From contig NZ_JAIMCB010000006.1 in assembly GCF_025499425.1 (NCBI RefSeq), positions 62,001 to 126,000 on the forward strand: DNA of 64,000 nt, written 5' to 3'. The translations under genes and the position numbers were made by a program. Of this stretch, positions 1 through 11,563 are shown piece by piece (within the stretch, counting starts at the first letter, position 1; every line of letters starts with the position of its first letter). Below the pieces are notes generated by a model. That model saw only the letters and a list, made by a program, of their open reading frames with translations, did no database searches and was not told where the DNA came from. The DNA is from Acidiferrimicrobium sp. IK (GTDB taxonomy: Bacteria; Actinomycetota; Acidimicrobiia; Acidimicrobiales; Palsa-688).

Positions 1-2
1 CC

Positions 3-515
3 GAGGTCGAGCTCAAGGAGAAGAAGCACCGGATCGAGGACGCCCTGTCCGCGACCCGGGCGGCCATCGAGGAGGGCATCGTCCCCGGCGGTGGCACCGC
101 GCTGATCCGCAGCCGCTCGGCGATCCAAAAGACGGTCGACTCCCTCGTCGGCGACGAGGCCACCGGTGCCCGCATCGTGCTGCGCGCCGTCGAGGAGCCC
201 CTCAAGTGGATCGCCTTCAACGCCGGGCTCGAGGGCTCGGTCGTGATCCAGCGGGCCGAGTCGGAGTCCGGCAACGTCGGGCTCAACGCGGCCACCGGCG
301 AGTGGGTCGACTTGGTCAAGGCCGGCGTCATCGACCCGGCCAAGGTGACCCGCTCCGCGCTGCAAAACGCGGCGTCGATCGCCGGCCTGCTCCTCACCAC
401 CGAGGCGCTGGTCGCCGACAAGCCCGAGAAGCCCAACCCGGCAGCAGCCGCGGCCGCGGCCGCAGCTGGCGGCGGGATGGGCGGCATGGGCGGCATGGGC
501 GGGATGGGCTTCTAA
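3..515 (+). CDS. groEL: 60 kDa chaperonin GroEL, C-terminal part (5' end outside window)
   Basis: The frame is open from the window edge and gives about 170 residues of the GroEL equatorial C-terminus. It contains the IVPGGGTAL segment that contributes to ATP binding and ends in a Gly-Met repeat tail ([14 protein letters not shown]), which is diagnostic of GroEL. The protein forms the ATP-driven folding chamber in the cytoplasm. The 5' part lies outside the window, so the presence of groES cannot be judged. A strong intrinsic terminator follows 28 nt after the stop. Confidence 0.97.
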   Translation, partial: EVELKEKKHRIEDALSATRAAIEEGIVPGGGTALIRSRSAIQKTVDSLVGDEATGARIVLRAVEEPLKWIAFNAGLEGSVVIQRAESESGNVGLNAATGEWVDLVKAGVIDPAKVTRSALQNAASIAGLLLTTEALVADKPEKPNPAAAAAAAAAGGGMGGMGGMGGMGF

Positions 516-543
516 GCCCGACCGTCACAAACCGCAGTACCCG

Positions 544-575
544 AAGGCCCGGACCGCTCACGCGGTCCGGGCCTT
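544..575 (+). terminator. Intrinsic terminator after groEL
   Basis: A perfect 13-bp stem (AAGGCCCGGACCG / CGGTCCGGGCCTT) encloses a 6-nt loop. It lies just downstream of the groEL stop codon, and the 3' arm ends in TT followed by TG rather than a long U-tract, as is common in high-GC genomes. Confidence 0.85.
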
Positions 576-622
576 TGTGCTGAACGGGTCCGGGGCGGGC
601 CGGCGACCGGGCTGGCATCCCG

Positions 623-628
623 TACTCT
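623..628 (+). promoter_or_regulatory. -10 box TACTCT, predicted leaderless start
   Basis: The TANNNT hexamer TACTCT ends 6 nt before the ATG at 635, so transcription would begin at or next to the start codon. No Shine-Dalgarno sequence is present. The same arrangement recurs before at least eight other genes in the window. Confidence 0.5.
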
Positions 629-634
629 TAGGGC

Positions 635-844
635 ATGGAACGCCCCGCCCCCGACCCCGCCAAGCTGCTCGAAGCGTGGATGGAGTGGGAAAAAGGTGAG
701 GCCCTCCCCGGCCGCACCATGAGCACGTTCAAGACCGGCGGGCTGCGCGACATCCTCGAGGGGCTCGTCGCCGAACGCCAGGCGCTCGTCGGCGAGGTCG
801 CCGAAGGACCGGCCGAAGCGGAGAGCTGGACGCCGGTTGTCTGA
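635..844 (+). CDS. Small conserved-type hypothetical protein (69 aa)
   Basis: This is a 69-residue acidic, probably helical protein with no membrane segment or signal peptide (LLEAWMEWEKGEALPGRTM, then a helix rich in Leu, Glu and Val). I do not recognise a family. It is taken as real because a -10 box sits 6 nt before the ATG, codon third positions are GC-rich, and its stop overlaps the TTG start of the NUDIX gene by 8 nt, which implies translational coupling. Its role is unknown. Confidence 0.7.
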   Translation: MERPAPDPAKLLEAWMEWEKGEALPGRTMSTFKTGGLRDILEGLVAERQALVGEVAEGPAEAESWTPVV

Positions 845-1568
845 TCCGGCAGCCGCCGGATCCCCCCCGCCCGCCGCCCGCGGCGGACCCCAGCGCATCC
901 CCCGCCCGCCGGGCTGGCGCCTCGGCGCCGGCCCCGAATGGGCCCGCCCCGACGCCCGCCGCCCCGGGCGGGTCGACGTGGCGATGATCCGCTCCGCTCT
1001 GGCCCGCCCGCTGCCCCCGACCCAGGACGACGCGACGCTGCCCGTCGAGCTGCCGAGTCAGTCGCGCCGGCCCGCCGCGGTGCTCTGCGCCCTCTACGAC
1101 GACGACGGCGACGCCCACGTCGTGCTGACCCGCCGTTCTGGCCGGATGCGGACCCACACCGGCGAAGTGTCGTTCCCCGGGGGTCGGCTGGAAGAGGGGG
1201 AGGAGCCGCTGGCGGCCGCGCTCCGCGAGGCCGACGAGGAGATCGGCCTCGACCCGTCCCTAGTCGAGATCGTCGGGCAGCTGTCGCCGCTGTCCACGCT
1301 GACCAGCCGGGCCGGGATCACCCCGTTCGTGGGTGTGCTGCCGGCTCGTCCGGCACTGCGCGCCAACCCCTCCGAGGTGGAGGCGGTCCTGCTCGTCCCC
1401 GTCGTCGAGCTGTGGGACCCGGCGGTGTTCCACGAGGAGCTTTGGCCCCGCCCCGACGCCGCCCTCCACCCGGTCAACTTCTTCGACCTGGTCGGCGACA
1501 CCGTGTGGGGCGCGACCGGCCGGATGCTGCGGGAGCTCCTGGACCGCCTGTGGGCCGCCGTCGGCTGA
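837..1568 (+). CDS. NUDIX hydrolase, CoA pyrophosphatase type
   Basis: This 243-residue protein carries a full Nudix box: G, five residues, E, seven residues, then READEEIGL, around residues 120-142. The segment just before it (LTRRSGRMRTHTGEVSFPGG) matches the UPF0035 signature of CoA/acyl-CoA diphosphatases, which split CoA into phosphopantetheine and 3',5'-ADP. The start is a TTG that overlaps the preceding small gene. The first 45 residues are Pro/Arg-rich and may be partly spurious, and a downstream start such as GTG at 978 is possible. Substrate specificity is inferred from the signature. Confidence 0.88.
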   Translation: MSDPAAAGSPPPAARGGPQRIPRPPGWRLGAGPEWARPDARRPGRVDVAMIRSALARPLPPTQDDATLPVELPSQSRRPAAVLCALYDDDGDAHVVLTRRSGRMRTHTGEVSFPGGRLEEGEEPLAAALREADEEIGLDPSLVEIVGQLSPLSTLTSRAGITPFVGVLPARPALRANPSEVEAVLLVPVVELWDPAVFHEELWPRPDAALHPVNFFDLVGDTVWGATGRMLRELLDRLWAAVG

Positions 1569-1630
1569 CCGGGCGCCTCCGCCGGTGCGGGGCGGCGGGG
1601 CCCTGGTGCTCGCAGGCGCGACCAGGCCGG

Positions 1631-1636
1631 TACCCT
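1631..1636 (+). promoter_or_regulatory. -10 box TACCCT before the zinc-ribbon gene
   Basis: TACCCT ends 9 nt before the ATG at 1646. A GGGGAGG Shine-Dalgarno-like run lies between the box and the start, so the transcript is either leaderless or has only a few nucleotides of leader. Confidence 0.4.
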
Positions 1637-1645
1637 GGGGAGGTC

Positions 1646-2686
1646 ATGATCTGTCCCCGCTGCGGCACCGTCCAGCCCGACGACGCGCAACGCTGCGGCC
1701 GTTGCCGCGGCAGCCTGGCCAGGCCTTCGTCGGAGCCGGCGCCGGTCGCTGCGGTCGGGTCGCCGACGCGGCGCGGCGCCCTACGCCAGCGTGCCGCGGG
1801 CGTAGTGGTCGACACCCCGAGGATCAAGCAGGGCCGCCCCTCGGCGCTGACCCCGGCGCCCGGCGCCCCGGCCCCCGCCGGCCAGGTCCCCAACCGCGGC
1901 GCGCTCGGCGCTCCGGTCGGCGCCCCCACCCCGGTCCCGGCGCCGCAAGCGCCCGACGGCTACGGACACCGTCCCGGCTACCCGGCGCCGCCCGCCCAGG
2001 CCGGCTACCCGCCTCCGCCCGCCGCCCAGGGCGCTTACCCGCCGGGGGCCGTCTACCCGCCTCCGCCCGGCGCCCAGGGCGCTTACCCGCCGCCGGGCGG
2101 CTACCCGCCTCCCCCGCCCCCGGCGGGGTATCCGTCTCCCGCCGGCGCGTACCCGCCGCCTGGCTATCCCCCTCCCGGCGGACCGGCCGGCTACCCGCCG
2201 CCCCCCGGCCCCGCCGGTTACCCGCCGCCGCCGGCGCAGAGCGGGTACGCCCCGCCGGCCGCGCCGCCAGGCGGGTACCCGCCGGCGCAGGACCCGCAGC
2301 CCGAGCGGGCGGAGCGCACCGCCCCCGCCGGGGCTCCGCCCGGACCGGGCGACCCCGGATGGCCGCCCCCGCCCCGCCCGTGGCAGGAGCCGGCGCCGGC
2401 AGCCGCCCCGTGGGCCCAGCCCGCCCAGGCCAACGCCGCCCCGCCGGCGACGGGATGGGCGCCTCCGCCGGCGTGGGCGCCGGCGGGAGGACCCCCGGTC
2501 GCGCCACCACCGCCGCCGTCTTGGCGCCACGGCGGGGACCCGCAGGCCGCCCCGAACGGCGAGGACAGCCCCCAGAGCGATACCCGCTCCGACGGGGAAC
2601 GGAAGTCCCACGAGCGCGAGCGGGACCGCCCCGGCGGCCAGGCCAAGGGGTGGCCGTCGGCGAGCTGGGACGGCGCGGAGGAGTAG
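1646..2686 (+). CDS. Zinc-ribbon protein with long Pro/Gly/Tyr-rich repeat region
   Basis: This 346-residue protein opens with a zinc ribbon of two CxxC knuckles (CPRC at residues 3-6 and CGRC about ten residues later). It is followed by a very low-complexity stretch of about 280 residues dominated by GYPPP/AYPPP repeats, and it ends in a charged tail. No membrane segment or catalytic motif is visible. Zinc-ribbon plus Pro-rich architectures are common in actinobacteria and usually uncharacterised. The ATG is preceded by GGGGAGG. The function is not known. Confidence 0.75.
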   Translation: MICPRCGTVQPDDAQRCGRCRGSLARPSSEPAPVAAVGSPTRRGALRQRAAGVVVDTPRIKQGRPSALTPAPGAPAPAGQVPNRGALGAPVGAPTPVPAPQAPDGYGHRPGYPAPPAQAGYPPPPAAQGAYPPGAVYPPPPGAQGAYPPPGGYPPPPPPAGYPSPAGAYPPPGYPPPGGPAGYPPPPGPAGYPPPPAQSGYAPPAAPPGGYPPAQDPQPERAERTAPAGAPPGPGDPGWPPPPRPWQEPAPAAAPWAQPAQANAAPPATGWAPPPAWAPAGGPPVAPPPPPSWRHGGDPQAAPNGEDSPQSDTRSDGERKSHERERDRPGGQAKGWPSASWDGAEE

Positions 2687-2743
2687 GCGCCTCAAACGCG
2701 CCCGGTTCCGGCGGATATTTCGCTTCGGTGCGCCACGCGTCAC

Positions 2744-2772
2744 TGACGGTGACCGCTGCCAGCCCCTAGGCT
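2744..2772 (+). promoter_or_regulatory. Sigma-70-type promoter for guaB3
   Basis: A -35-like TGACGG at 2744-2749 is separated by 17 nt from TAGGCT at 2767-2772. The GTG start at 2814 then follows a leader of about 35 nt with an AGGGAG Shine-Dalgarno sequence. Confidence 0.45.
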
Positions 2773-2813
2773 TGCACCACCCCAAAAGGACGCGCACGCA
2801 AGGGAGCTATCAG

Positions 2814-3977
2814 GTGGCCGAGGTCGAAATAGGACGTGGTAAGTCAGGGCGAAGGGCCTACGGGTTCGATGACATCGCCATCGTCCCCAGCCGGCGGACC
2901 CGCGATCCCGAGGACGTGGACATCAGCTGGGAGATCGACGCCTACCGCTTCGAGCTGCCCCTGATGGGCTCGGCGATGGACGGCGTCATCAGCCCCGCGA
3001 CCGCCATCGAGATCGGCCGCCTCGGCGGCGTCGGCGTGCTCAACCTGGAAGGCATCTGGACCCGCTACGAGGACCCCGAGCCGCTGCTCGACGAGATCTC
3101 TCACCTCGACACCGACAAGGCCACTGCCCGGATGCAGCAGATCTACAGCGAGCCGATCAAGCCGGAGCTGGTCACCCAGCGGGTACGGGAGATCAAGGAG
3201 GCCGGCGTCGTGTCCTGCGCGTCGCTGACCCCGCAGCGCACCGAGCAGTTCGCCCAGGCCCTCCTCGACGCCGAGCTGGACCTGTTCGTCATCCAGGGCA
3301 CCGTGGTGTCCGCGGAGCACGTCTCCAAGACCGTGGAGCCGCTGAACCTGAAGCGGTTCATCCGCGAGTTCGACATCCCGGTGATCGTCGGCGGGTGCGC
3401 CTCCTACCAGGCCGCGCTGCACCTGATGCGCACCGGCGCGGTCGGTGTCCTCGTCGGCGTCGGCCCCGGCCACGCCTGCACCACCCGCGGCGTGCTCGGC
3501 CTCGGGGTTCCCCAGGCGACGGCCATCGCCGACGCCCGCGCCGCTCGCGCCCAGCACCTCGACGAGACCGGCGTGTACGTGCAGGTCATCGCCGACGGCG
3601 GGATGGGCACCGGCGGAGACATCGCCAAGGCGATCGTGTGCGGCGCCGACGCGGTGATGATCGGCTCGCCGCTGGCCGCGGCCCACGAGGCGCCGGGGAA
3701 GGGCTACCACTGGGGCATGGCCACGTTCCATCCCACCCTGCCCCGCGGCGCCCGGGTGAAGACCACCACCCGCGGCTCGCTGCAGGAGATCCTGGTCGGT
3801 CCCGCGCACGAGAACGACGGCCGGCTCAACCTGTTCGGGGCGCTACGGACCTCGATGGCCACCTGCGGCTACGAGACGGTCAAGGAGTTCCAAAAGGCCG
3901 AGGTGATGGTCGCTCCCGCGCTGCAGACCGAAGGCAAGGTCCTGCAGAAAGCCCAGGGCGTCGGGATGGGCCACTAG
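2814..3977 (+). CDS. guaB3: GuaB3 family IMP dehydrogenase-related protein
   Basis: This 387-residue (beta/alpha)8 barrel is of the IMPDH/GMP reductase superfamily without CBS domains. It has the actinobacterial GuaB3 opening (EIGRGKSGRRAYGFDDI then SRRTRDPEDV), the nucleotide-loop Cys in GPGHACTTRG, and the phosphate-binding region ADGGMGTGGDIAKA. GuaB3 is related to IMP dehydrogenase, but its exact reaction in purine metabolism is not settled by the sequence. I chose GTG 2814 over an upstream TTG at 2772 because it has AGGGAG at the right distance and gives the conserved N-terminus. Confidence 0.92.
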   Translation: MAEVEIGRGKSGRRAYGFDDIAIVPSRRTRDPEDVDISWEIDAYRFELPLMGSAMDGVISPATAIEIGRLGGVGVLNLEGIWTRYEDPEPLLDEISHLDTDKATARMQQIYSEPIKPELVTQRVREIKEAGVVSCASLTPQRTEQFAQALLDAELDLFVIQGTVVSAEHVSKTVEPLNLKRFIREFDIPVIVGGCASYQAALHLMRTGAVGVLVGVGPGHACTTRGVLGLGVPQATAIADARAARAQHLDETGVYVQVIADGGMGTGGDIAKAIVCGADAVMIGSPLAAAHEAPGKGYHWGMATFHPTLPRGARVKTTTRGSLQEILVGPAHENDGRLNLFGALRTSMATCGYETVKEFQKAEVMVAPALQTEGKVLQKAQGVGMGH

Positions 3978-4020
3978 CGGCCTGTTCGGGGGCGGCGCCT
4001 CCGCCGAGGGTCTCAGGCCG
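3978..4020. terminator. Possible bidirectional terminator between guaB3 and the GGDEF gene
   Basis: The two genes converge. Nested inverted repeats (CGGCCTG / CAGGCCG enclosing GGCGG / CCGCC) span the gap and the last codons of the GGDEF gene. There is no U-tract. Confidence 0.4.
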
Positions 4021-5650
4021 ACGCGCCGAGGACCTCGAGCGACGGGCCCGCCCCCGCCTTGCAGCGGTACATCGCCCGGTCGGCCGCCCTCACCAGCACG
4101 TCGAGGTCGTCGATGCCGCCGATGCTCCACGCCACGCCCACACTGGCCCGCAAGTCGAGCTCCAGAGACCCGACGCGGGCCTTGCCGGTCAGCGCGGCGG
4201 TGAGCCCCGCCGCGATGTCTACCGCCGCTTGGGCGGAGGGGACTCCCGGGCAGGCGACCAGGAACTCGTCGCCTCCCAGCCGTCCGACCCGGTCGCAGCG
4301 GCGCACCGCCCGGTTGAGCCGGCGGGCGGCCACCACCAGCACCTCGTCGCCGATGGCATGGCCGTGCGAGTCGTTGATGTTCTTGAACCGGTCGAGGTCG
4401 ATGTAGACCACCGCCAGGCCGGGCTGTTCGGGGCGGTCCTCGGCGGCCAGAGCTTCGAGGGTGGTCATCACCGAGTGGCGGTTGGCGCAGCCGGTCAGCT
4501 CGTCGGTGGAGGCTCGACGTTCGAGCTCTCGGCGCAGGCGGACCCCGTCGGTCACGTCGGCCACGCAGGCGATGGCCCCGGTCACCCCGCCGGCGTCGTC
4601 GATCAGCGGCTCGATCTTCCACTCGCCGAGCACCGCGCTCGGGTCTTCGGGTCCTTGGATGCTGACTTGCACCTCCCGCCCGGCGTTGTCGGCCAGGACC
4701 GCGGCCACCGCCGCGGCCAGCAGCTGCCGGTCCGCTCCGCTGACCCGGGCCAGCACGTCGTCGAACGTGGCGGGGCGCACCCCGACGATGTCGACCAGGC
4801 GGGAGTTGGAGAACACCACGTCGCCGTCCCGGCCGATCTGCAACACCCCCACCGGCAGGGCCTGGGTCAGCCGGTCGAGGAGCCGCTGACGGCTGCGCAC
4901 CGCCTCTTGGGCGGCCATCTCCTGGGAGATGTCGATCATGTCGGTGAGCACGCACAGCCGGCCGGGGTCGAACAGCAGGTTGTTGTTGGACACCTCGACC
5001 CATTTCCAGGTGCCGTCCCCGCAGCGGTGCCGTAGCCGCACCCGGCGGGGGGCCCGCTCGTCGCCGACCATCGACAGCCAGCTGTCGACGGCCACCGGCT
5101 GGTCGTCGGGGTGGATGAACTCGATGGAGGCGTGACCCTCCAGCTCGTCGCGCCGGAAGTCGAACATGGCGCAGGTCGCGTCGTCGACCTCGGTGATGTA
5201 GGCCCGGCGGTTCTTGGTCACCCGGCCGACCAGCGGGCGCTGACCGGGCGCCTCCTCCACCGCGGACCCTGCGGGGGCGGCCGCCGGGCTGCCGATCGGC
5301 CACAGCAGCAGGACGCACACGCCGTAGCGGGCCCGCAGGTTGACGGCGCTCAGCTGGGCTTCGCCCGCCCAGCCCCGCACCCGGATGGTCCCAGTCGCGT
5401 CGCCTTGGGTGGTCACCTGCTCCCAGGCCTGGAGCATGGCCAGGCGATCCTCGGGTTCGACCATGTCGAGGGGGACCCGACCGGAGTGGCCCCGGTTGGC
5501 GCCGATGCCGATCGCCTCGGGCATCGGCCGGTAGCGGGCGTCGTCGCCGAACGCCACCACCACCGCCTCGGGGTGGCCGGCCACCGCGGCGCGCAGCGAC
5601 TGCTCCCAGGCGTCCATGTGCTCTTCTGAAGCGGTCCCCATCTCGCTCAT
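4013..5650 (-). CDS. Diguanylate cyclase with PAS sensor domains
   Basis: This 545-residue protein has no obvious membrane segment, so it is probably cytoplasmic. At least two PAS-type modules are visible: one with PAC features at about 140-255 (FIHPDDQPVA, then GTWKWVEVSNNNLLFD), and another at about 265-375. A GGDEF domain covers about 385-540, with an intact GGDEF signature and a product-inhibition I-site RxxD (RRCD) exactly five residues before it. It should make c-di-GMP from two GTP and be feedback-regulated. No EAL domain is present. A FliA-like promoter lies 7 nt before the ATG, which links it to motility regulation. Confidence 0.93.
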   Translation of the reverse strand: MSEMGTASEEHMDAWEQSLRAAVAGHPEAVVVAFGDDARYRPMPEAIGIGANRGHSGRVPLDMVEPEDRLAMLQAWEQVTTQGDATGTIRVRGWAGEAQLSAVNLRARYGVCVLLLWPIGSPAAAPAGSAVEEAPGQRPLVGRVTKNRRAYITEVDDATCAMFDFRRDELEGHASIEFIHPDDQPVAVDSWLSMVGDERAPRRVRLRHRCGDGTWKWVEVSNNNLLFDPGRLCVLTDMIDISQEMAAQEAVRSRQRLLDRLTQALPVGVLQIGRDGDVVFSNSRLVDIVGVRPATFDDVLARVSGADRQLLAAAVAAVLADNAGREVQVSIQGPEDPSAVLGEWKIEPLIDDAGGVTGAIACVADVTDGVRLRRELERRASTDELTGCANRHSVMTTLEALAAEDRPEQPGLAVVYIDLDRFKNINDSHGHAIGDEVLVVAARRLNRAVRRCDRVGRLGGDEFLVACPGVPSAQAAVDIAAGLTAALTGKARVGSLELDLRASVGVAWSIGGIDDLDVLVRAADRAMYRCKAGAGPSLEVLGASA

Positions 5651-5657
5651 ATCGGCT

Positions 5658-5685
5658 ACATCGGCCGGTTCCGGCGGGACCTGTA
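5658..5685 (-). promoter_or_regulatory. FliA (sigma-28)-like promoter of the GGDEF gene
   Basis: Reading the minus strand, TACAG (5685-5681), 15 nt, then GCCGATGT (5665-5658). The -10 element ends 7 nt before the ATG at 5650, the same gap as in the flgN and TPR-glycosyltransferase promoters, so a leaderless transcript is predicted. Confidence 0.6.
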
Positions 5686-5723
5686 GCCCCGCCTGGCGCC
5701 GGTCGGGCCGGGGCCGGCCGGGG

Positions 5724-6248
5724 TCAGCTGGCCTTGGCGGCGCTGCGGCGTCGGCGGAACGCCGCCACGTTGGTGCGGGTGGCGCAGCGGTCCCCGCAGA
5801 AGCGCTTCGAGCGGTTCGGGGAGGTGTCGACGAACACCCGGTCGCAGTCGGGGGCCCCGCAAATCCCGAAACGGTTGGCCCCGAGCTGGGTGACCACGAG
5901 CATCAGACCGAACACCGACTCCGCGACCAGCGCCGCGCCGACCGCGGCTTCCTCGTTCACGTGGAGGTGCCAGCTGGTGTTGTCGTGACCGGAGATGCGC
6001 GGCGAGATCGGGTAACGGCCGAGCATCCGGTTGATCGAGCCGACCAGCGCCGGCTCGTCCCCGCCGGCGCCGGCCTCGAACACCTCCCGCAGCTCGCCGC
6101 GGGCCCGGCGCAGCACCGCTACGTCGCGCGAGGCGACCCGCGCCGCGGTCGCGGTCGACGGCCCGAGGTAGGCCCGCAGCTCGGCGTCGGTCGAGATGTC
6201 CGAGTTGACCAGATCCACGGCCCGGGAGGCGTAATGCCCAAAATCCAT
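5724..6248 (-). CDS. CGNR zinc-finger transcription regulator
   Basis: This 174-residue protein combines an N-terminal ABATE-type domain with a C-terminal CGNR zinc finger. The finger's ligands are visible in CGAPDCDRVFVD, then KRFCGDRCATRTNVAAFRRRR. Proteins of this architecture are stress-responsive DNA-binding regulators in actinobacteria. The minus-strand -10 box TAATCT ends 6 nt before the ATG, implying a leaderless mRNA. Targets are unknown. It is divergent from the small gene at 6377. Confidence 0.9.
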   Translation of the reverse strand: MDFGHYASRAVDLVNSDISTDAELRAYLGPSTATAARVASRDVAVLRRARGELREVFEAGAGGDEPALVGSINRMLGRYPISPRISGHDNTSWHLHVNEEAAVGAALVAESVFGLMLVVTQLGANRFGICGAPDCDRVFVDTSPNRSKRFCGDRCATRTNVAAFRRRRSAAKAS

Positions 6249-6277
6249 TTGTGCAGATTACTGGGTTCGACTACCGT
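6249..6277 (+). promoter_or_regulatory. Sigma-70-type promoter of the small gene at 6377
   Basis: TTGTGC (6249-6254), 17 nt, then TACCGT (6272-6277). It runs divergently from and overlaps the CGNR gene promoter. The leader to the GTG at 6377 is about 95 nt and ends with a CAGGGGAGG Shine-Dalgarno sequence. Confidence 0.5.
6255..6260 (-). promoter_or_regulatory. -10 box TAATCT of the CGNR regulator gene, leaderless
   Basis: On the minus strand TAATCT is followed by six bases and then the ATG at 6248. No Shine-Dalgarno sequence is possible in that space. Confidence 0.55.
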
Positions 6278-6376
6278 AACTGCCAGCAGGGTGGTGTGCT
6301 CCTTACGGGAGGGCCGTCCTGCCGCCCAGCTCACACCCTGCCACCCGGCAGCCGTTCTCCCAGGGGAGGTCCCACC

Positions 6377-6610
6377 GTGCACACCGTCTGGTCCGCTCAG
6401 ATGCTCATCGACGATCGCCGGCGCGGCCTCCTCGACGCCGGGGACGCCTCCCGCCTGGCGCGCGCCGCCCGCCGAGGCGAGCGGCCCGCAGCCCGCTGCA
6501 CGCCCCCCGCCGCCTCGGCGCTGCGCTCCGCGGTGGGCTGGTGGCTGGTCCACGCCGGGCTGCGCCTGGCGGCCGGCGCCCGGCCCGCGGTTCCCCGCCA
6601 GCCGGGCTGA
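6377..6610 (+). CDS. Small hypothetical basic protein (77 aa)
   Basis: This 77-residue Arg/Ala-rich protein begins VHTVWSAQMLIDDRRRGLL and has a helical region at about 45-60 (SALRSAVGWWLVHAGLRLA) that could be a membrane or amphipathic helix. I do not recognise a family. The start was placed at GTG 6377 because GGGGAGG precedes it by 6 nt; the frame extends further upstream but without a ribosome-binding site. Confidence 0.6.
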   Translation: MHTVWSAQMLIDDRRRGLLDAGDASRLARAARRGERPAARCTPPAASALRSAVGWWLVHAGLRLAAGARPAVPRQPG

Positions 6611-6650
6611 CCCAGGGTGGCGGGTGGCCTTCGGCGTCGGAGGCCTCCGG

Positions 6651-6656
6651 TACCCT
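6651..6656 (+). promoter_or_regulatory. -10 box TACCCT of pcrA
   Basis: TACCCT ends 10 nt before the ATG at 6667. Only GGGACGGGCC lies between, so the mRNA is leaderless or nearly so. Confidence 0.45.
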
Positions 6657-6666
6657 GGGACGGGCC

Positions 6667-9136
<2,470 letters not shown>

Positions 9137-9150
<14 letters not shown>

Positions 9151-11563
9151 CGCCGGCCCCGCCCCCGGACGGCCCGGCGGCTGGGCTGTCCCTATCGGCT
9201 GAGCCGTCACCGGCCGCCACCCCGACGAGGGCGGTGTCGTGGTCGTAGATCACCATGCCGAGCACGTCGGCCAGGCGGGCCAGCGTCCCGTCGAGGAGCA
9301 TCAGGTCGCGCAGCACCATCGCGCCCGGCGACACCGACGCTGCGGTCTCGGCCAGCACGGCACGCTCGGCCCGGTCGAACAGCGCGGCGCTGCGGACGTA
9401 GGGGCCGGGGGTGCGCAGCTCGACGCGCTCGACCAGCGCGTCGAGCGAGCGGCGCAGCTGAGCGGACGCCTGCTCGATCACCGGGACCAAAGCGGGGCGG
9501 GCGCCGGGCCACGCGTCGAGGTCGACCGACAGGTTCCGGCCGTAGTTGCGCGCTGCGCCGGTCAACTCGAGGATCGAGTCGATCCTGTCGGAGTGATCCC
9601 CGAAGCTGGTGGGCCGCACCGGGCGGGCCGTCGCTACCAGCGCCTGGTAGGAAGCGTCGACGCTCCGGGCGCCGGAGCGCACGGCGGCCTTCGACGCCTC
9701 GTCGGGGCCGTCGGGACCGACGAGGACGGCCAAGGCGTCGGTGACCAGGTGACGCACGGCGTCGAGGGTCTGGGCGGTCGCGGTGCGCAGCACCCGGCTC
9801 GGACGCAGCGGCAGGATCAACAAGACGGTGACCATGGCGATCCCCCCGCCCACCGCGGTCTCCTTCAGGCGCAGCAACAGCAGGCTGCCGGAGTACTCGT
9901 CGAGCTGCACGTACAGCTGCGAGATCATCACCGTCAGGCCCAGCACGAAGAACGTGTAGTTGATCCGCATGAGATACAGCCCGACGAACAGCGAGACGAG
10001 GATCACCGCGATCGACACGTTGGTGTGGTGGCCGACTAGGCGCACCACCAGCGACCCGAGCCCGATGCCCACCGCCGTGCCGAGGACCCGGTAGAACGCC
10101 TTGTTGATCTGCTCGCCGACATGGTTGGTGCCCATGAACGCCAGGAAAGCGGCCAGCACCGCCCAGTAGAAGCGGCGGGGGGAGAGGACATCACCGACGG
10201 CGATCGCCGCGCTGACGGCCACGCCCACCTGGATGGCCGAGCGCAGGTACGGGGCCATGGCGACGCGGTCACCGAGGCGACGGCGGCTGGAGGTGAGCGA
10301 GGCGTCCGCGCTGACCGCGGCCGAGCCGGGCAGCCAGCCGGCGAAGAGAGCCACCGCCGGTTGGAAGGTCTGCTCGGGCTCGGGCCTGGCCACGTTCTCC
10401 CCGAGCGCCAGCCAGTCTCGCTGCGCGACGGTCAGATCGATGACCGAACCGGCGAAGCGGTGAGGGATCACCGCCGCGACCCGGTCGTCGTCGGGCTCGA
10501 CGCAGGAATCCTGGGTCTCGCGCCGCAGCCGCCGTGCCCCCATCTCCGCCGCGGCCAGGTCGCCGCGGCGCAGGTCGGCCAGGATGCGGCCGACCATGGC
10601 CCGCCGGCCGGCAGGCAGATCCATGGACCGCAGGGCCACCGCGAAGCGGGCGATGTTGCTGAGGGCCAGTTCCATGTCGAACATCCGCTCGTGGAGGGCC
10701 TGGACCGCCCGGCCTCCGGGCACGGCGGCGGGGGTCAGCTGGGCGTCGATCATGAGGACCGACTCGTTGAGGCGAAGCAGCTGCCGGCGGATCTTCCTCT
10801 CCAGTCCCGCCGCCTCGGGCTGCTCGTTGATCCGCCACGCCAGGTCGAGCAGGCGACGGCTGCGCGCCACCCACGACCGCTGCGCCCGGAGGAGCGCCTT
10901 CGCGCTGTCGGGGCGGAACAGGGCGAAGCGCACGGCAAGCGAGCACAACGCCCCCACGAACAGCTCGGCTGCCAGCCACCCCGCGTCACCGACACCGATC
11001 TCGGCGTGGATGAAAAACCCCATGAAGCACCCGATGAACAGCAAAGCCCCGACGACGAACCCCCGCGGTCCGAAGCGGCGCAGATAGGTGCCGACGGTGA
11101 CCGCGGCCGCGATGAGGCACAGCGACGCGAGGCGGTGACCGCCCACCGCCAGCCCGGCGGTCAGGGCCACGCCGAGGGCGACGGGCATGATGAGCGAGGT
11201 GACCAGCTGACCCCGGGCCGTGACGTCGGCCACACCGAACCCCGACATCATGCAGATGATCCCGCCGAGGAGCATGGCGATCACCAGCACCCCATGGTGC
11301 TGGGCGGCCACCAAAGCGGCCTGTTTCGCTGGGAGGCCAGCGCCGGCCCCGGCGACTTGGAGGGCGCCGGTGAGATGCACGAAGAGCCATTCCCCGCCGA
11401 GCGCGGCGGCGATGCCGACCACCGCCAGTCCCGCCGTGCGCAACCGGTTGAGGCCCGGGTCGGAGCCGACCAGAGGGTCGATGACCCGGCTCCAGCGGCT
11501 GACCCGGATCCGACGGGCCGCGCCGGGAGACGGGGAAGTCTGCTCCGGCGAGCTCAGCAGCAC
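9137..11563 (-). CDS. FUSC-family integral membrane protein
   Basis: This 808-residue protein has two blocks of hydrophobic helices, one near residues 45-210 and one near 430-590. Each is followed by a long cytoplasmic helical region, which is the pattern of FUSC/YccS-like proteins related to aromatic acid exporters. The segment FYWAVLAAFLAFMGTNHVGE in the second block is typical. Substrate is unknown. The GTG start overlaps the TGA of the small upstream reading frame, suggesting coupling. Confidence 0.82.

Noticed and set aside
1980-2280. Regular CTACCCGCC-type DNA repeats
   Set aside because: These are codons of the GYPPP/AYPPP protein repeat in the zinc-ribbon gene and not an independent DNA element.
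2772-2813. TTG 2772 as the guaB3 start
   Set aside because: It overlaps the last base of the -10 box TAGGCT and gives a non-conserved basic extension. GTG 2814 has a proper Shine-Dalgarno sequence and gives the family N-terminus.
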